Assembly (NCBI RefSeq): GCF_014930365.1
Contig: NZ_JABXWI010000025.1
Location: forward strand, 1-64,000
Length of the DNA: 64,000 nt
Direction: 5' to 3'
DNA from: Streptomyces caniscabiei
GTDB lineage: Bacteria > Actinomycetota > Actinomycetes > Streptomycetales > Streptomycetaceae
Below the pieces are notes generated by a model. It was given only the letters and a program-made list of their open reading frames with translations. It did not search any database and was not told the DNA's origin. Below, piece by piece: positions 8,830-17,345 of this stretch; the stretch's first letter is position 1; each line of letters opens with the position of its first letter. The position numbers and the translations under genes were made by a program.

Positions 8830-10187
8830 GAAGCGCTCTCCCGTACGACAGCCGGCCCGACACCGGCCCCAGCGCCTCGCGACGCCGCCCCGGCCCCCAT
8901 CGCCTTCCCCTTCACCGAGTCCACCGAGTCCACCGAGCCCGACGCACTTCCCGTGCCCGTGGACCTCAACGGCACCCGGGCCACCACCCGGAACATCTCA
9001 CCGCCCACCTGCCCCGCCTCCAGCGTCCCGTCCACGACCGCCAGCCGCTCCCGCAGCCCGGCGAGCCCGGACCCGGCACCGACCGAACGCCCGGGGTCGC
9101 CCGTCGCACCGTCGGCCGTGCGGATCCCGTCGTTCTCCACGGTCAGCACCACCTGCCCCTCCCTCACCCGCAGCACCACAGCGCACTGATCGGCGTTCCC
9201 GTGCCGCAGTACGTTCGTCGTCGCTTCCCGCACCACCCAGGCGAGCGCCGACTGCACTTCGCCGGGCAGCCCGGCGGTGTCCGCCCCGTCGACCGAGCAG
9301 TCGATGCCAGCCGCCGTCAACACCCCTTGCGCACCGGAGAGTTCGACCCCGAGGTCGGCCTCCCGGTAGCCCCGTACGACCTCCCGCACCTCGCGCTGCG
9401 ACTCATGCGCGATCCGCTGGACCTCGATCATCTGCTCGACGGCCTCGGGCCGTTCCCGGCGGGCCAGCTGGACCGCCAGCTCGCTCTTCAGCGCGATGAC
9501 CGCGAGGTTGCGGCCGATCACATCGTGCAGATCACGTCCGAAGCGGAGCCGCTCCTCGGCGACGGCGAGGCGGGCGCGCGTCTCGCGGGCGTCCTCCAGC
9601 TCGTAGACGGCCTTCAGCAGCCAGACGGAGAAGAAGGACGTGAAGGAGATGAGGGTGGTGCCGAGGAACACCGCCACCATCGTGGCCAGCGCGGAGGCGA
9701 CGTCGGCCCCCACACCGAGGGCCCACGCCCCGCCGCCGACGGAGCAGGACACGATCAGGGCCAGCAGACGCCGACGGCCGTGCACGCCGAGCGCGAGGGT
9801 GCCGATGCTGAAGATCAGCACGCCCCCGAACGCCACGCCCAGCGCCGTGCGAGCCTCCTCGTCGAGGTTCGCGCTGCGGGCGAGCAGCATCGCGACGAGA
9901 CCGACCAGTGCGGAGACGGCCCCGAAGGCCCAGAGCAGGCGTACGGGCTGGGCACGGCGCCCGCGCACCCCGTCGAGCGCCCGGGAGACAGTGAAGGACG
10001 AGAGCACGCCGTGCGCGCAGAGCAGGACGAAGAACCAACTGGCGTGCCGCGTCGGCACCTGGCCGAAGAGGGGTACACCGAACCCGCCGACCTCGATCAA
10101 CACAAACGAGTGGAACGACCACCGTGTGTACGTGTCCACCTTGCCCGCGGTGCTCTTCCCCCGCCACCAGGCCCCCGGCCCCCGCAT
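8826..10187 (-). CDS. membrane sensor histidine kinase (HisKA_3 type)
   Basis: 453 residues. The N-terminal half has about six membrane helices (for example 'FVLLCAHGVLSSF', 'LVGLVAMLLA', 'LISFTSFFSVWLL'), then a dimerisation/phosphoacceptor helix with the His in 'RFGRDLHDVIGRNLAVIAL'. An HATPase_c domain follows, with 'VVREATTNVLRHGNA' (N-box) and 'GSGLAGLRERL' (G-box). The C-terminal tail has a Ser-Val-Asp-rich repeat. It partners the response regulator just downstream (4-nt overlap) and lies 14 nt after the permease gene. Confidence 0.93.
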   Translation of the reverse strand: MRGPGAWWRGKSTAGKVDTYTRWSFHSFVLIEVGGFGVPLFGQVPTRHASWFFVLLCAHGVLSSFTVSRALDGVRGRRAQPVRLLWAFGAVSALVGLVAMLLARSANLDEEARTALGVAFGGVLIFSIGTLALGVHGRRRLLALIVSCSVGGGAWALGVGADVASALATMVAVFLGTTLISFTSFFSVWLLKAVYELEDARETRARLAVAEERLRFGRDLHDVIGRNLAVIALKSELAVQLARRERPEAVEQMIEVQRIAHESQREVREVVRGYREADLGVELSGAQGVLTAAGIDCSVDGADTAGLPGEVQSALAWVVREATTNVLRHGNADQCAVVLRVREGQVVLTVENDGIRTADGATGDPGRSVGAGSGLAGLRERLAVVDGTLEAGQVGGEMFRVVARVPLRSTGTGSASGSVDSVDSVKGKAMGAGAASRGAGAGVGPAVVRESAS

Positions 10188-10200
10188 GGCTCAACTCCCC

Positions 10201-11046
10201 TCATCGGCGCGGTTCCCAGCGGAACCACCGCTGTACAGCAAACACGGCGAGCACGGTCCAGGCCAGCGCGGTGGCGACGGCGCCGAGGGCGTCGTACGCG
10301 GACAGGTCACCGGTCCAGCCGCCGCGCACCAGTGTGATGACGGGGCTGAGCGGCAGCAGTTCGCAGATCGACGCCACCCGGTCGGGCAGCACTTCGAGCG
10401 GCACGGTGATGCCCGATCCCAGCAAGGAGACGAACATCAGCGGCAGGCTGGTGACCTGCGCGCTCTCGGCGGTGCGGCTGAGGCTCGCGGTGACCGCCGC
10501 CAGCGCCACGCACAGCACGACGCCGAGCAGCACTCCGAGGACGGCCAGGTGGGGCGATGACGGCGCTCCGGCGTCGAGCAGGATCGAGCAGCCGACCGCC
10601 ATGAGCAGGCACTGTGCGAGCCCGATGCCGACGGCGGGCAGCGAGGCCCCGACGAGGATCTCCGGGTCGCGCAGCTCACCGGTCCGCAGCCGCTTCAGGA
10701 CGAGTTCCTCACGGCGTACGACGTAGATGTTGGTCAGGGCGGTGTAGATCGCGAAGAGCAGCGAGAAGCCGATGCCGGCGGGCAGGATGACCGTCCCGAC
10801 GCTCAGTCCCGCCTCCTTCAGGTCCATCTGGTCCGTCGCCGACTTGACGCTGAGCGGCAGCAGCAGCGGCACGAACAGTGCCGTGAGCAGCGTGGCCCGG
10901 CTGCGTCCCAGCAGCGTCAGTTCGGCGCGGGCCAGCGCGGTCATCCGGCCCCTGAGGGTCGTCCCGACCGTGCCGACGGGCTCCGCGCCCGCCGCCGTAC
11001 CCGTGGTGGTGCCTGCCGTACCCGTGGTGCCTGTGGTCGCGCTCAT
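10201..11046 (-). CDS. ABC-2-type transporter permease
   Basis: 281 residues with six likely membrane helices, including 'LLTALFVPLLLPLSV', 'VILPAGIGFSLLFAIYTAL', 'GIGLAQCLLMAVGCSILL', 'VLLGVVLCVALAAV' and 'LPLMFVSLLGSGITVPLEVL', the last being the conserved ABC-2 segment. A Thr/Gly-rich N-terminal leader of about 35 residues precedes the first helix. The start overlaps the ATPase gene stop by 4 nt, so the two form an export pair; the substrate (drug, lipid or peptide) cannot be told from sequence. Confidence 0.92.
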   Translation of the reverse strand: MSATTGTTGTAGTTTGTAAGAEPVGTVGTTLRGRMTALARAELTLLGRSRATLLTALFVPLLLPLSVKSATDQMDLKEAGLSVGTVILPAGIGFSLLFAIYTALTNIYVVRREELVLKRLRTGELRDPEILVGASLPAVGIGLAQCLLMAVGCSILLDAGAPSSPHLAVLGVLLGVVLCVALAAVTASLSRTAESAQVTSLPLMFVSLLGSGITVPLEVLPDRVASICELLPLSPVITLVRGGWTGDLSAYDALGAVATALAWTVLAVFAVQRWFRWEPRR

Positions 11047-12200
11047 GTCGTCTTCCCGCCCTTGCGTGATCCCGTGCCCGAAAGGAACCCGGTGCCGGAG
11101 AGGAACCCGGTGCCGGAGAGGAGCCCGGTGCCCGTACGGGATCCGGCACCCGCCCCGGCGCCCCGGCCCGCGCCCCCTCCCGGTCCCGGGCCGTCGGCCC
11201 CCGTACCGGCGCGCGCCCCCTCGGCGGCCTGCGCCGACTGCGCCGCCTCCGCCGTCTCCCGCGCGATGCGCAGGAACGCCTCCTCCAGCGAGGCGGACCG
11301 CACCTCCAGCCGGCGCAGTTCGACCCGGGCCCGTTCGGCCCAGGTCAGCAACCCGGTGGCCGCCCGCTGCAGTTCGTTCGTGCGCAGCACCACCACGCGG
11401 TCGTTCTCCTCGTGCCCGGTGACGCCGAGTTCGCCGAGCGGCGGCAGGTCGCCGAGGAAGTACCCGGTGGGCAGTTCGAAGGAGATGCGGGACGGCTGGG
11501 AGGCGGTGACCTCGGCCGGGGTGCCGGTCGCGGCTACGGTGCCCTCGTGGAGGATGGCGAGCCGGTCGGCCAGGTCCTCCGCCTCCTCCAGGTAGTGCGT
11601 GGTGAGCAGCACGGTCGTCCCCGCGTCGCGCAGCTCCCGGACGAGCTCCCAGGTGTCGTGGCGCCCTTCCGCGTCGAGCCCGGTCGTCGGCTCGTCCAGG
11701 AACAGCACCTCGGGGCGGCCGAGGAGCGCGAGCGCCAGGTCCAGGCGCCGCTTCTCGCCCCCGGACAGCTGCTTGACCCGTACGTCGGCCCGCCGCCCGA
11801 GCCCGACGATGTCCAGAGCCTCGCCGACCGGACGGGCCCCGCTGGTGCAGCCGGCCCACATCCGTACCGTCTCCGCGACGGTCAGCTCGGAGGGGAAGCC
11901 GCCCTCCTGGAGCATCACGCCGATGCGGGGGCGTACGGCCGCGCGCTCCCCGTAGGGGTCGTGCCCGAGGACCCGCACCCGGCCGCCGGACGGCGGTGCG
12001 AGGCCTTCGAGCAGTTCGACCGTCGAGGTCTTCCCCGCGCCGTTGGTGCCGAGAAGCGCGAAGAGTTCTCCCCGGCCGACGGAGAAGGTGACCCCCCGTA
12101 CGGCCTCGAAACCGCCCCCGTACACGCGCCGCAGGTCGGTGACCTCGATCACGTTCTCGTGATCGTGAGTGTTCACGTCCTCGTGCCCGTTCGTTTTCAT
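11043..12200 (-). CDS. ABC transporter ATP-binding protein
   Basis: 385 residues. Walker A 'LLGTNGAGKTST', Q-loop 'IGVMLQEGGF', signature 'QLSGGEKRRLDLALAL', Walker B 'VLFLDEPTTGLD' and the switch His in 'LLTTHYLEEAEDL' are all intact, so it should be an active ATPase of the DrrA/CcmA group. The last 70 or so residues are a Gly/Ala/Thr-rich tail with a repeated 'LSGTGF' unit (18-bp DNA repeats around 11080-11140), not part of the family. The tail's frame and the 4-nt overlap with the permease gene show the gene is intact. It opens the four-gene minus-strand operon. Confidence 0.95.
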   Translation of the reverse strand: MKTNGHEDVNTHDHENVIEVTDLRRVYGGGFEAVRGVTFSVGRGELFALLGTNGAGKTSTVELLEGLAPPSGGRVRVLGHDPYGERAAVRPRIGVMLQEGGFPSELTVAETVRMWAGCTSGARPVGEALDIVGLGRRADVRVKQLSGGEKRRLDLALALLGRPEVLFLDEPTTGLDAEGRHDTWELVRELRDAGTTVLLTTHYLEEAEDLADRLAILHEGTVAATGTPAEVTASQPSRISFELPTGYFLGDLPPLGELGVTGHEENDRVVVLRTNELQRAATGLLTWAERARVELRRLEVRSASLEEAFLRIARETAEAAQSAQAAEGARAGTGADGPGPGGGAGRGAGAGAGSRTGTGLLSGTGFLSGTGFLSGTGSRKGGKTT

Positions 12201-12293
12201 GTCCCCAGCGTCCCGGCGGTACGGGGCGTGAGGCAGTGCGCGGTGTCATCACCCGGCATGACAAATGTCAGACGGGGGTGGTGGAACACGAAG

Positions 12294-12322
12294 AAGACCC
12301 CGGTCCAGTGGACCGGGGTCTT
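12294..12322. terminator. perfect 13-bp hairpin
   Basis: Arms 12294-12306 and 12310-12322 pair perfectly with a 3-nt loop. It is a near copy of the hairpin at 8051-8085 and lies in the same place, just past the 3' end of tRNA-Gly(GCC) on the minus strand. Confidence 0.8.
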
Positions 12323-12331
12323 GCTTTCCAG

Positions 12332-12404
12332 AGCGGACGACCAGGTTCGAACTGGCGACCTCAACCTTGGCAAGGTTGCGCTCTACCAACTGAGCTACGT
12401 CCGC
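12332..12404 (-). tRNA. tRNA-Gly(GCC), copy 2
   Basis: 73 nt, identical in sequence to the copy at 8101-8173, with a fully paired acceptor stem and anticodon GCC. It is followed on its own strand by a copy of the same hairpin. Together the two tRNA-plus-hairpin blocks bracket the ABC/two-component operon. Confidence 0.97.
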
Positions 12405-12484
12405 ATTGCCTCCGACCGGCTCCCACCGATCGGCGCTAGGACTACTTTACCTGATCCACAACAGTGGTCCGGCAAGTGGTCCAG

Positions 12485-12556
12485 AGCGGGTGACAGGAAT
12501 TGCACACTGCGCCTTCCCCCTGGAAGGGGGATGTTCTACTACTGAACTACACCCGC
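12485..12556 (-). tRNA. tRNA-Gly(TCC)
   Basis: 72 nt on the minus strand. Acceptor stem GCGGGTG/CACCCGC; anticodon stem TCCCC/GGGGA around the loop CTTCCAG, giving anticodon TCC (GGA/GGG codons). It lies about 80 nt upstream of tRNA-Gly(GCC) copy 2, so the two are probably one transcript. Confidence 0.96.
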
Positions 12557-12663
12557 GTGACTCCGGTGAGCCGGGCCTTTCGGCCTTGCCCCTCGGCGTG
12601 CTCCAGACTCTAGCTGATCCGCCGGGGGGCAACGCAAGTCGGTTGTCCCGGAGGTCCAAGTCA

Positions 12664-12701
12664 GCCACCCTCAGGGCCCGCTGACGGGCCCTGAGGGTGG
12701 C
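12664..12701. terminator. perfect 17-bp hairpin after lsrL
   Basis: Arms 12664-12680 and 12685-12701 pair without mismatch around a 4-nt loop. It sits directly after the lsrL stop on the minus strand and before the tRNA-Gly pair, so it should end the lsrL message. There is no clear U-tract, as is common in Streptomyces. Confidence 0.85.
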
Positions 12702-12714
12702 CGACGCGGTCCGC

Positions 12715-13032
12715 CTACTGAGCCTCGGCGAACGCCTCGTAGACCCGCTTGGGGATCCGGCCGCGCGCGGGGACCTCCAGCTTGTTCGCCTGGGCCCAGG
12801 CGCGGACGGCCGCCGGGTCCGGAGCGACCTGGGTCTGCTTGTACGCCTTGCCCGACCTCGACCGCTTGCGGCCGGCGTCGACGTAGGGCGCGAGCGCCTT
12901 ACGCAGTTTCTTGGCATTGGCTTCGTTCAGGTCGATCTCGTACGACTTGCCGTCGAGTCCGAAGGCGATCGTCTCCGCCGCTTCCGAGCCGTCGATGTCG
13001 TCGGAGAGAGTGACCACGACACGCTGCGCCAC
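12715..13032 (-). CDS. lsrL: Lsr2-family nucleoid-associated protein (LsrL-type paralogue)
   Basis: 105 residues. Lsr2 proteins bridge AT-rich, often foreign, DNA and silence it. The N-terminal dimerisation part reads 'VVVTLSDDIDG' and 'ETIAFGLDGKSYEIDL'. The C-terminal DNA-binding helix region begins 'VRAWAQANKLEVPARGRIP' and includes an RGR, equivalent to the AT-hook-like RGR that inserts into the minor groove. In S. coelicolor the copy next to purS is, as I recall, the second Lsr2 (LsrL), not the main one elsewhere; the symbol rests on that position. GTG start; GAAGGGA lies about 10 nt upstream. It is divergent from purSQL. Confidence 0.93.
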   Translation of the reverse strand: MAQRVVVTLSDDIDGSEAAETIAFGLDGKSYEIDLNEANAKKLRKALAPYVDAGRKRSRSGKAYKQTQVAPDPAAVRAWAQANKLEVPARGRIPKRVYEAFAEAQ

Positions 13033-13304
13033 GAATATCGGTCCCTTCGTGCGACATCTCTCCGTTGACGTGCCCTGACGTCAGGGAGATGTCGGCTGTC
13101 CGGCTGTTAATTGGGCAAAGTATCGGCTATTGCCAATTCATTTGTACAGTGCCCGGCATTGCAATGTGAACACAGACTTAATCCGCCCGCGTGTCCCTCG
13201 CGCAATAGGGATCCTGGATCTTTCCCGGAAGTTTTCGTGACGGTGATCGTCCGATACCTGATCGTGACCGCCGTCACTTGGAATCCCTGTAGTTTCCTAC
13301 GAAT

Positions 13305-13333
13305 CTACCCGCGTAGAAATTTTGTACGGGTAG
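13305..13333. promoter_or_regulatory. inverted repeat upstream of purS, candidate operator
   Basis: CTACCCG (13305-13311) is mirrored by CGGGTAG (13327-13333) across a 15-nt A/T-rich centre. A second partial inverted repeat (CTACG...CGTAG, 13298-13316) overlaps it. It is about 40 nt before the purS start in the lsrL-purS divergent gap, where a regulator of the purSQL promoter would bind. No known Streptomyces purine operator was matched. Confidence 0.5.
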
Positions 13334-13373
13334 TCTGAAGGAACCTGCTCAGCACCACACACCGGGAGTGCCA

Positions 13374-13637
13374 GTGGCACGCGTCGTAGTCGACGTCATG
13401 CTCAAGCCGGAGATCCTCGACCCCCAGGGCCAGGCGGTGCAGCGCGCGCTGCCGCGTCTCGGTTTCGAGGGCGTCTCCGACGTACGTCAGGGAAAGCGAT
13501 TCGAACTGGAAGTTGACGGACCGGTGGACGACGCCGCGCTCGCCCGCATCCATGAACTGGCGGAATCCTTCCTCGCCAACACCGTGATCGAGGACTTCAC
13601 CGTCAAGGTGGAGGAAGTCGCGGAGGTCGGAAAGTGA
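13374..13637 (+). CDS. purS: FGAM synthase subunit PurS
   Basis: 87 residues. PurS is the small structural subunit that lets PurQ (glutaminase) and PurL (synthetase) form the formylglycinamidine synthase complex. The sequence 'ARVVVDVMLKPEILDPQGQA' and 'VRQGKRFELE' is typical. The GTG at 13374 is chosen over the one two codons earlier because GGGAG at 13364-13368 is better spaced and the family starts 'MARV'. The stop overlaps the purQ start by 4 nt. Confidence 0.95.
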   Translation: MARVVVDVMLKPEILDPQGQAVQRALPRLGFEGVSDVRQGKRFELEVDGPVDDAALARIHELAESFLANTVIEDFTVKVEEVAEVGK

Positions 13638-14314
13638 CCGCACGTATTGGCGTCGTCACTTTTCCCGGCAGCCTCGACGACCGGGACACGCAGCGTGCGA
13701 TCAGGCTCGCCGGTGCCGAACCCGTCGCTCTCTGGCACAAGGACAAGGACCTCCACCAGGTCGACGCCGTGGTGCTGTGCGGCGGGTTTTCCTACGGCGA
13801 CTATCTGCGCGCCGGAGCCATCGCGCGCTTCTCGCCGGTGATGGAGACGCTTCTCGAGCAGGCGAAGGCCGGACTGCCGGTCCTCGGCATCTGCAACGGC
13901 TTCCAGATCCTCACCGAGGCCCACCTCCTGCCCGGCACGATGCTGCGCAACGACCACCTGCACTTCATCTGCCGCGACCAGAAGCTGCGGGTGGAGAACG
14001 CCGAGACCTCCTGGACCACCGACTACACGGCCGGCCAGGAGATCCACATCCCGCTGAAGAACAACGACGGGCAGTACGTCGCCGACGCGTACACGCTGGA
14101 CAAGCTGGAGGCCGAGGGCCGTGTCGCCTTCCGGTACCTCGACTTCAACCCCAACGGCTCCCAGCGGGACATCGCCGGCGTCACCAACGAGGCCGGCAAT
14201 GTGGTGGGCCTCATGCCGCACCCGGAGCACGCCGTGGAGCCGCTGATCGGCACCGGCCGCACCGACGGCCTCCCCTTCTTCACCTCGATCCTCAAGAAGC
14301 TGGTCAACGCATGA
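13634..14314 (+). CDS. purQ: FGAM synthase glutaminase subunit PurQ
   Basis: 226 residues. A class I glutamine amidotransferase that releases ammonia for PurL. The nucleophile Cys is in 'PVLGICNGFQIL', and the His/Glu pair is in 'GLMPHPEHAVEPL' near the C-terminus. 'FPGSLDDRDTQRA' and 'LCGGFSYGDYLRAGAIARFS' are family blocks. The GTG start overlaps the purS stop and its own stop overlaps the purL ATG, so purSQL are translationally coupled. Confidence 0.97.
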   Translation: MTARIGVVTFPGSLDDRDTQRAIRLAGAEPVALWHKDKDLHQVDAVVLCGGFSYGDYLRAGAIARFSPVMETLLEQAKAGLPVLGICNGFQILTEAHLLPGTMLRNDHLHFICRDQKLRVENAETSWTTDYTAGQEIHIPLKNNDGQYVADAYTLDKLEAEGRVAFRYLDFNPNGSQRDIAGVTNEAGNVVGLMPHPEHAVEPLIGTGRTDGLPFFTSILKKLVNA

Positions 14315-16569
14315 GCCGGACGCCTCTGGACACGGTCGAGCACGCGGCCGCGACCCCCGACGTCGAGCTGCCCTGGGCCGAACTGGGCCTGAAGAAGGAC
14401 GAGTACGAGCGGGTCGTGGAGATCCTCGGCCGCCGCCCGACCGGCGCCGAGCTGGCCATGTACTCCGTCATGTGGTCCGAGCACTGCTCGTACAAGTCCT
14501 CGAAGGTCCACCTCCGCCAGTTCGGCGAGAAGGCCCCGCAGTCCGACGCCCTCCTCGTCGGCATCGGCGAGAACGCCGGCGTCGTCGACGTCGGCCAGGG
14601 CTACGCGGTCACCTTCAAGGTCGAGTCGCACAACCACCCGTCGTACGTCGAGCCGTACCAGGGCGCGGCCACGGGTGTCGGCGGCATCGTCCGCGACATC
14701 ATCGCGATGGGCGCCCGCCCGGTCGCCGTCGTGGACCCGCTGCGCTTCGGCGCGGCCGACCACCCCGACACCAAGCGCGTCCTGCCGGGCGTCGTCGCCG
14801 GCATCGGCGGCTACGGCAACTGCCTGGGCCTGCCGAACATCGGCGGCGAGGTCGTCTTCGACGCCTGCTACCAGGGCAACCCGCTGGTCAACGCCGGTGC
14901 CATCGGTGTCATGCGGCACGAGGACATCCACCTCGCGAAGGCCTCCGGCGCGGGCAACAAGGTCATCCTCTACGGGGCCCGCACGGGCGGCGACGGCATC
15001 GGCGGCGCCTCCATCCTGGCCTCCGAGACCTTCGACGACGCCAAGCCCTCCAAGCGCCCCGCCGTGCAGGTCGGCGACCCCTTCCAGGAGAAGCTCCTCA
15101 TCGAGTGCACCCTGGAGGCGTTCAAGGAGAAGCTGGTCGTCGGCATCCAGGACCTCGGCGCGGCCGGCCTGTCCTGCGCCACGTCCGAGCTGGCCTCGAA
15201 CGGCTCCGGCGGCATGCGCGTGACGCTGGACGACGTCCCCCTGCGCGACTCGACCCTCTCGCCCGAGGAAATCCTCATGAGCGAGTCGCAGGAACGCATG
15301 TGCGCGGTCGTGGAGCCGGAGAAGGTCGACCGCTTCCTGGAGATCTGCGACAAGTGGGACGTCATCGCCACGGTGATCGGTGAGGTCACCGACGGCGACC
15401 GGCTGGAGATCTTCTGGCACGGCGGCAAGATCGTCGACGTCGACCCGCGCACGGTCGCGCACGACGGCCCGGTCTACGAGCGCCCGTACGCCCGTCCGTC
15501 CTGGCAGGACGAGCTCCAGGCGGACGACGCGAACAAGCTCCCGCGCCCGGAGACGTCCGAGGAGCTGAAGGACCAGGTCCTGAAGCTGGTGGCGTCCCCG
15601 AACCAGGCGTCGAAGTCCTGGATCACCTCGCAGTACGACCACTTCGTGCAGGGCAACACGGTCCTCGCCCAGCCCGAGGACTCCGGCATGATCCGCGTCG
15701 ACGAGGAGAGCGGCCTGGGCGTCGCCATCGCGACCGACGGCAACGGCCGCTACGCCAAGCTCGACCCGTACCACGGTGCCCAGCTGGCCCTGGCGGAGGC
15801 GTACCGCAACGTCGCCACCACCGGTGCCAAGCCGCTCGCCGTCTCCGACTGCCTGAACTTCGGCTCGCCGGAGGACCCGGCGGTCATGTGGCAGTTCGCC
15901 GAGGCCGTACGCGGTCTCGCGGACGCCTGCCAGCAGCTGGGCACCCCGGTGACCGGCGGCAACGTCTCGCTCTACAACCAGACGGGCGAGGTGGCCATCC
16001 ACCCCACCCCGGTCGTCGCGGTCCTGGGCGTCATCGACGACGTGGCCCGGCGCACGCCGGTCGCCTTTCAGGAGGAGGGCCAGCTGCTCTACCTGCTCGG
16101 CGACACCCGCGAGGAGTTCGGCGGCTCGGCCTGGTCCCAGGTCGTCCACGACCACCTCGGCGGTCTGCCCCCGCAGGTCGACCTGGAGCGCGAGCGCCTG
16201 CTGGCCGAGATCCTGATCTCCGCCTCCCGCGACGGCATGATCGACTCCGCGCACGACCTCTCCGACGGCGGCCTGATCCAGGCGGTCGTGGAGTCGGCGC
16301 TGCTCGGCGGCAAGGGCGCCCGCCTGGTCGTCCCGGACGGTCTGGACGCGTTCACCTTCCTCCTCTCGGAGTCGGCCGGCCGCGCCGTCGTGGCGGTCCC
16401 CCGCTCCGAGGAGGTCCGCTTCAACGACATGTGCGGCGCCCGGGGGCTCCCGGTCACCCGCATCGGTGTCGTGGACGGCGACACGGTCGAGATCCAGGGC
16501 GAGTTCACCCTCTCCCTGGAGGAGCTGCGCACGGCCCACGAGGGCACGATCCCGGCGCTGCTGGCGTAG
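14311..16569 (+). CDS. purL: FGAM synthase large subunit PurL
   Basis: 752 residues, the small-type PurL that needs PurS and PurQ. It converts FGAR, ATP and glutamine-derived ammonia to FGAM (fourth step). Motifs include 'MWSEHCSYKSSKVHLRQF' (catalytic His region), 'FKVESHNHPSYVEPYQGAAT', 'GGIVRDIIAMGARPVAVVD' and a second-half ATP-binding block 'DSAHDLSDGGLIQAVVESAL'. The ATG at 14311 overlaps the purQ stop by 4 nt and gives the expected N-terminus; the upstream open frame is not used. A strong hairpin follows. Confidence 0.98.
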   Translation: MSRTPLDTVEHAAATPDVELPWAELGLKKDEYERVVEILGRRPTGAELAMYSVMWSEHCSYKSSKVHLRQFGEKAPQSDALLVGIGENAGVVDVGQGYAVTFKVESHNHPSYVEPYQGAATGVGGIVRDIIAMGARPVAVVDPLRFGAADHPDTKRVLPGVVAGIGGYGNCLGLPNIGGEVVFDACYQGNPLVNAGAIGVMRHEDIHLAKASGAGNKVILYGARTGGDGIGGASILASETFDDAKPSKRPAVQVGDPFQEKLLIECTLEAFKEKLVVGIQDLGAAGLSCATSELASNGSGGMRVTLDDVPLRDSTLSPEEILMSESQERMCAVVEPEKVDRFLEICDKWDVIATVIGEVTDGDRLEIFWHGGKIVDVDPRTVAHDGPVYERPYARPSWQDELQADDANKLPRPETSEELKDQVLKLVASPNQASKSWITSQYDHFVQGNTVLAQPEDSGMIRVDEESGLGVAIATDGNGRYAKLDPYHGAQLALAEAYRNVATTGAKPLAVSDCLNFGSPEDPAVMWQFAEAVRGLADACQQLGTPVTGGNVSLYNQTGEVAIHPTPVVAVLGVIDDVARRTPVAFQEEGQLLYLLGDTREEFGGSAWSQVVHDHLGGLPPQVDLERERLLAEILISASRDGMIDSAHDLSDGGLIQAVVESALLGGKGARLVVPDGLDAFTFLLSESAGRAVVAVPRSEEVRFNDMCGARGLPVTRIGVVDGDTVEIQGEFTLSLEELRTAHEGTIPALLA

Positions 16570-16582
16570 TCCCGCATACGAC

Positions 16583-16620
16583 GAAGCCCCGCCCGGATCG
16601 GTACGTCCGGGCGGGGCTTC
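16583..16620. terminator. perfect 15-bp hairpin after purL
   Basis: Arms 16583-16597 and 16606-16620 pair fully around an 8-nt loop. It lies between the convergent purL and Uma2-like genes and can serve both. Confidence 0.88.
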
Positions 16621-16635
16621 GCCGTGTCCTCGGGG

Positions 16636-17220
16636 TCAGCGGACGTAGTTCTTGAGGATCTCTGTGTCCAGTTCGATGTTCATCGGGCCGGGGATGCAGA
16701 CCTTCTCGCCGAACTTTGCGGTGTGGACAGCGCGGTAGCCGCCAACCTGTCGGTCCGGCTTGCTGTGCACGGTGACCGTGCAGGAGTCCCGGTCGATCAA
16801 GAGATATAGGGGGATTCCAGCCTGACCGTAAGCAGTCGGCTTCTCGTGCCGGTCCCGCCGGTCGGTGTCCGAGTCGTACGAGGTGACCTCTACGACCATG
16901 AGCGCGCCGTCAGGGGCGGCCCATTCACCGTGTCCTGCGAAGTGGGCCTCGGGCGCGAGCACCGCATCCGGTTTCGCCCTTCCCTCCCGATAGGTCTCCA
17001 CCCGGAGACCTTGGCCGTACGTCAGGTCCAGGTCGGGCCTGGACTGCATGCAGCGCCGGGCCAGCCAGGAGACGATGACGTTGTGGTCTCCGTCTGCCAC
17101 CTTCTTGACTCCGATCCGTCCGTTGATGAACTCCAACGTGACGGTCTCGGGAGCGGCGGCGGCGATCGTTTCGAACTCCACCACCGACATCTGAGACGTG
17201 CGCTCGGCCATAACCGTCAT
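16636..17220 (-). CDS. Uma2-family (DUF820) putative restriction-endonuclease-fold protein
   Basis: 194 residues. The pattern is that of Uma2/DUF820 proteins, which share the PD-(D/E)xK nuclease fold: 'LEFINGRIGVKKVADGDHN', then 'KPDAVLAP' (Asp), 'LMVVEVTSYDSDTDR' (E-x-S type motif) and 'RHEKPTAYGQAGIPLYLLID' (Lys and helix). Streptomyces carry many paralogues with no known job. The ATG at 17220 is chosen for its upstream AAAGGGG at 7-nt spacing; MAERTS at 17211 is an alternative. Monocistronic, convergent with purL. Confidence 0.85.
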   Translation of the reverse strand: MTVMAERTSQMSVVEFETIAAAAPETVTLEFINGRIGVKKVADGDHNVIVSWLARRCMQSRPDLDLTYGQGLRVETYREGRAKPDAVLAPEAHFAGHGEWAAPDGALMVVEVTSYDSDTDRRDRHEKPTAYGQAGIPLYLLIDRDSCTVTVHSKPDRQVGGYRAVHTAKFGEKVCIPGPMNIELDTEILKNYVR

Positions 17221-17345
17221 GTTGCACCCCTTTCCAGGCGAAGGCCAGTGTCGCCAGTGGGCGTCGGACAGGGGTGCGCTTCGCCGTCGACCACACTTTC
17301 GAGTGACGTGGAGTCCACGAAGGCACGGCCGCATACGCTCACCCC

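Noticed and set aside
14023..16539. An open frame of over 800 codons on the minus strand opposite purL
   Set aside because: Same reason: a frame shadow of purL with Arg/Asp/Val-biased composition and no recognisable motif.
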